From an uncultured Saprospiraceae bacterium (lineage in GTDB: Bacteria; Bacteroidota; Bacteroidia; Chitinophagales; Saprospiraceae): a stretch of DNA of 34,024 nucleotides. Under the pieces are notes generated by a model. It did not search any database, was not told the origin of the DNA, and was given only the letters and a program-made list of their open reading frames with translations. Shown here piece by piece: positions 33,897 to 34,024 of this stretch. Each line of letters starts with the position of its first letter. Position 1 is the first letter of the stretch. The position numbers and the translations under genes were made by a program. Where the stretch lies: positions 1-34,024 of the forward strand of contig CALKXE010000171.1 in assembly GCA_938003955.1 (NCBI GenBank). The letters are read 5' to 3'.

Positions 33897-34024
33897 ATGA
33901 AACCATCCATACCAAAAGGTACGCGTGACTTTTTACCATCACAAGTCTATAAACGAAACTTTATATTTGATACCATCAGATCTGTGTTCAAGACGTACGG
34001 TTATCAACCGATAGAGACTCCTAC
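33897..34024 (+). CDS. hisS: Histidyl-tRNA synthetase, N-terminal fragment (3' end outside window)
   Basis: The ATG at 33897 opens a frame to the right edge (42 codons). [20 protein letters not shown] followed by [12 protein letters not shown] is the conserved beginning of class II HisRS: the PKGTRDFLP segment is the family start and the YGYxxIETP strand belongs to motif 1. HisRS charges tRNA-His in the cytoplasm. Only the first part of the catalytic domain is in view; motifs 2 and 3 and the anticodon-binding domain lie outside. Confidence 0.95.
   Translation, partial: MKPSIPKGTRDFLPSQVYKRNFIFDTIRSVFKTYGYQPIETP

Overview
The window looks like a chromosomal segment of an AT-rich member of the Bacteroidota, most likely a Saprospiria-type marine or sludge bacterium. 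The pointers are: a type IX secretion (T9SS) sorting domain on several very large secreted proteins, a PorV/PorQ-family outer-membrane protein, a TonB-dependent-receptor-like protein with an N-terminal carboxypeptidase-regulatory domain, SdrD-B/SprB-type adhesin repeats, a SecA of about 1,100 residues, scarce Shine-Dalgarno sequences, and several matches to the Bacteroidota -7 element TAnnTTTG. The taxonomic call is an inference. I saw no tRNA, rRNA or CRISPR array.

Left part (1-7841): the 3' end of a large unknown protein that runs off the left edge, a LysE-family exporter, secA, an M29 aminopeptidase (with an intrinsic terminator hairpin between it and secA) and a D-2-hydroxyacid dehydrogenase. 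These are mostly housekeeping genes on the + strand.

Centre-left (8109-17142): a compact operon of three envelope genes: a TonB-receptor-like outer-membrane barrel, a 1,405-residue secreted protein with a FlgD/T9SS-like C-terminus, and a PorV/PorQ-family barrel. The grouping suggests a dedicated secretion or surface-display unit for the middle gene. A strong hairpin lies between the second and third genes. Then come greA, whose leader carries a possible promoter followed by a terminator-like hairpin, and an unusual gene fusing a HIT hydrolase to a CoA-binding domain.

Centre-right (19011-28536): two tandem paralogous giant adhesins of 1,439 and 1,438 residues. Both have the same order: signal peptide, SdrD-B domain, PKD/SprB-like region, six further B-type repeats, T9SS type A sorting domain. 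Most of their length has diverged, but the last ~423 nt are about 96% identical, which suggests recent gene conversion. A ~262-bp IS30-family deletion derivative with recognisable inverted repeats sits exactly at the last codons of the second copy. The uninterrupted first copy shows the pre-insertion sequence, and the original stop of the second copy can be found just beyond the element.

Right part (28537-34024): uvrA on the - strand, a CotH-kinase-family lipoprotein (+), a secreted DUF6624-like protein (-), and the first 42 codons of hisS (+) running off the right edge.
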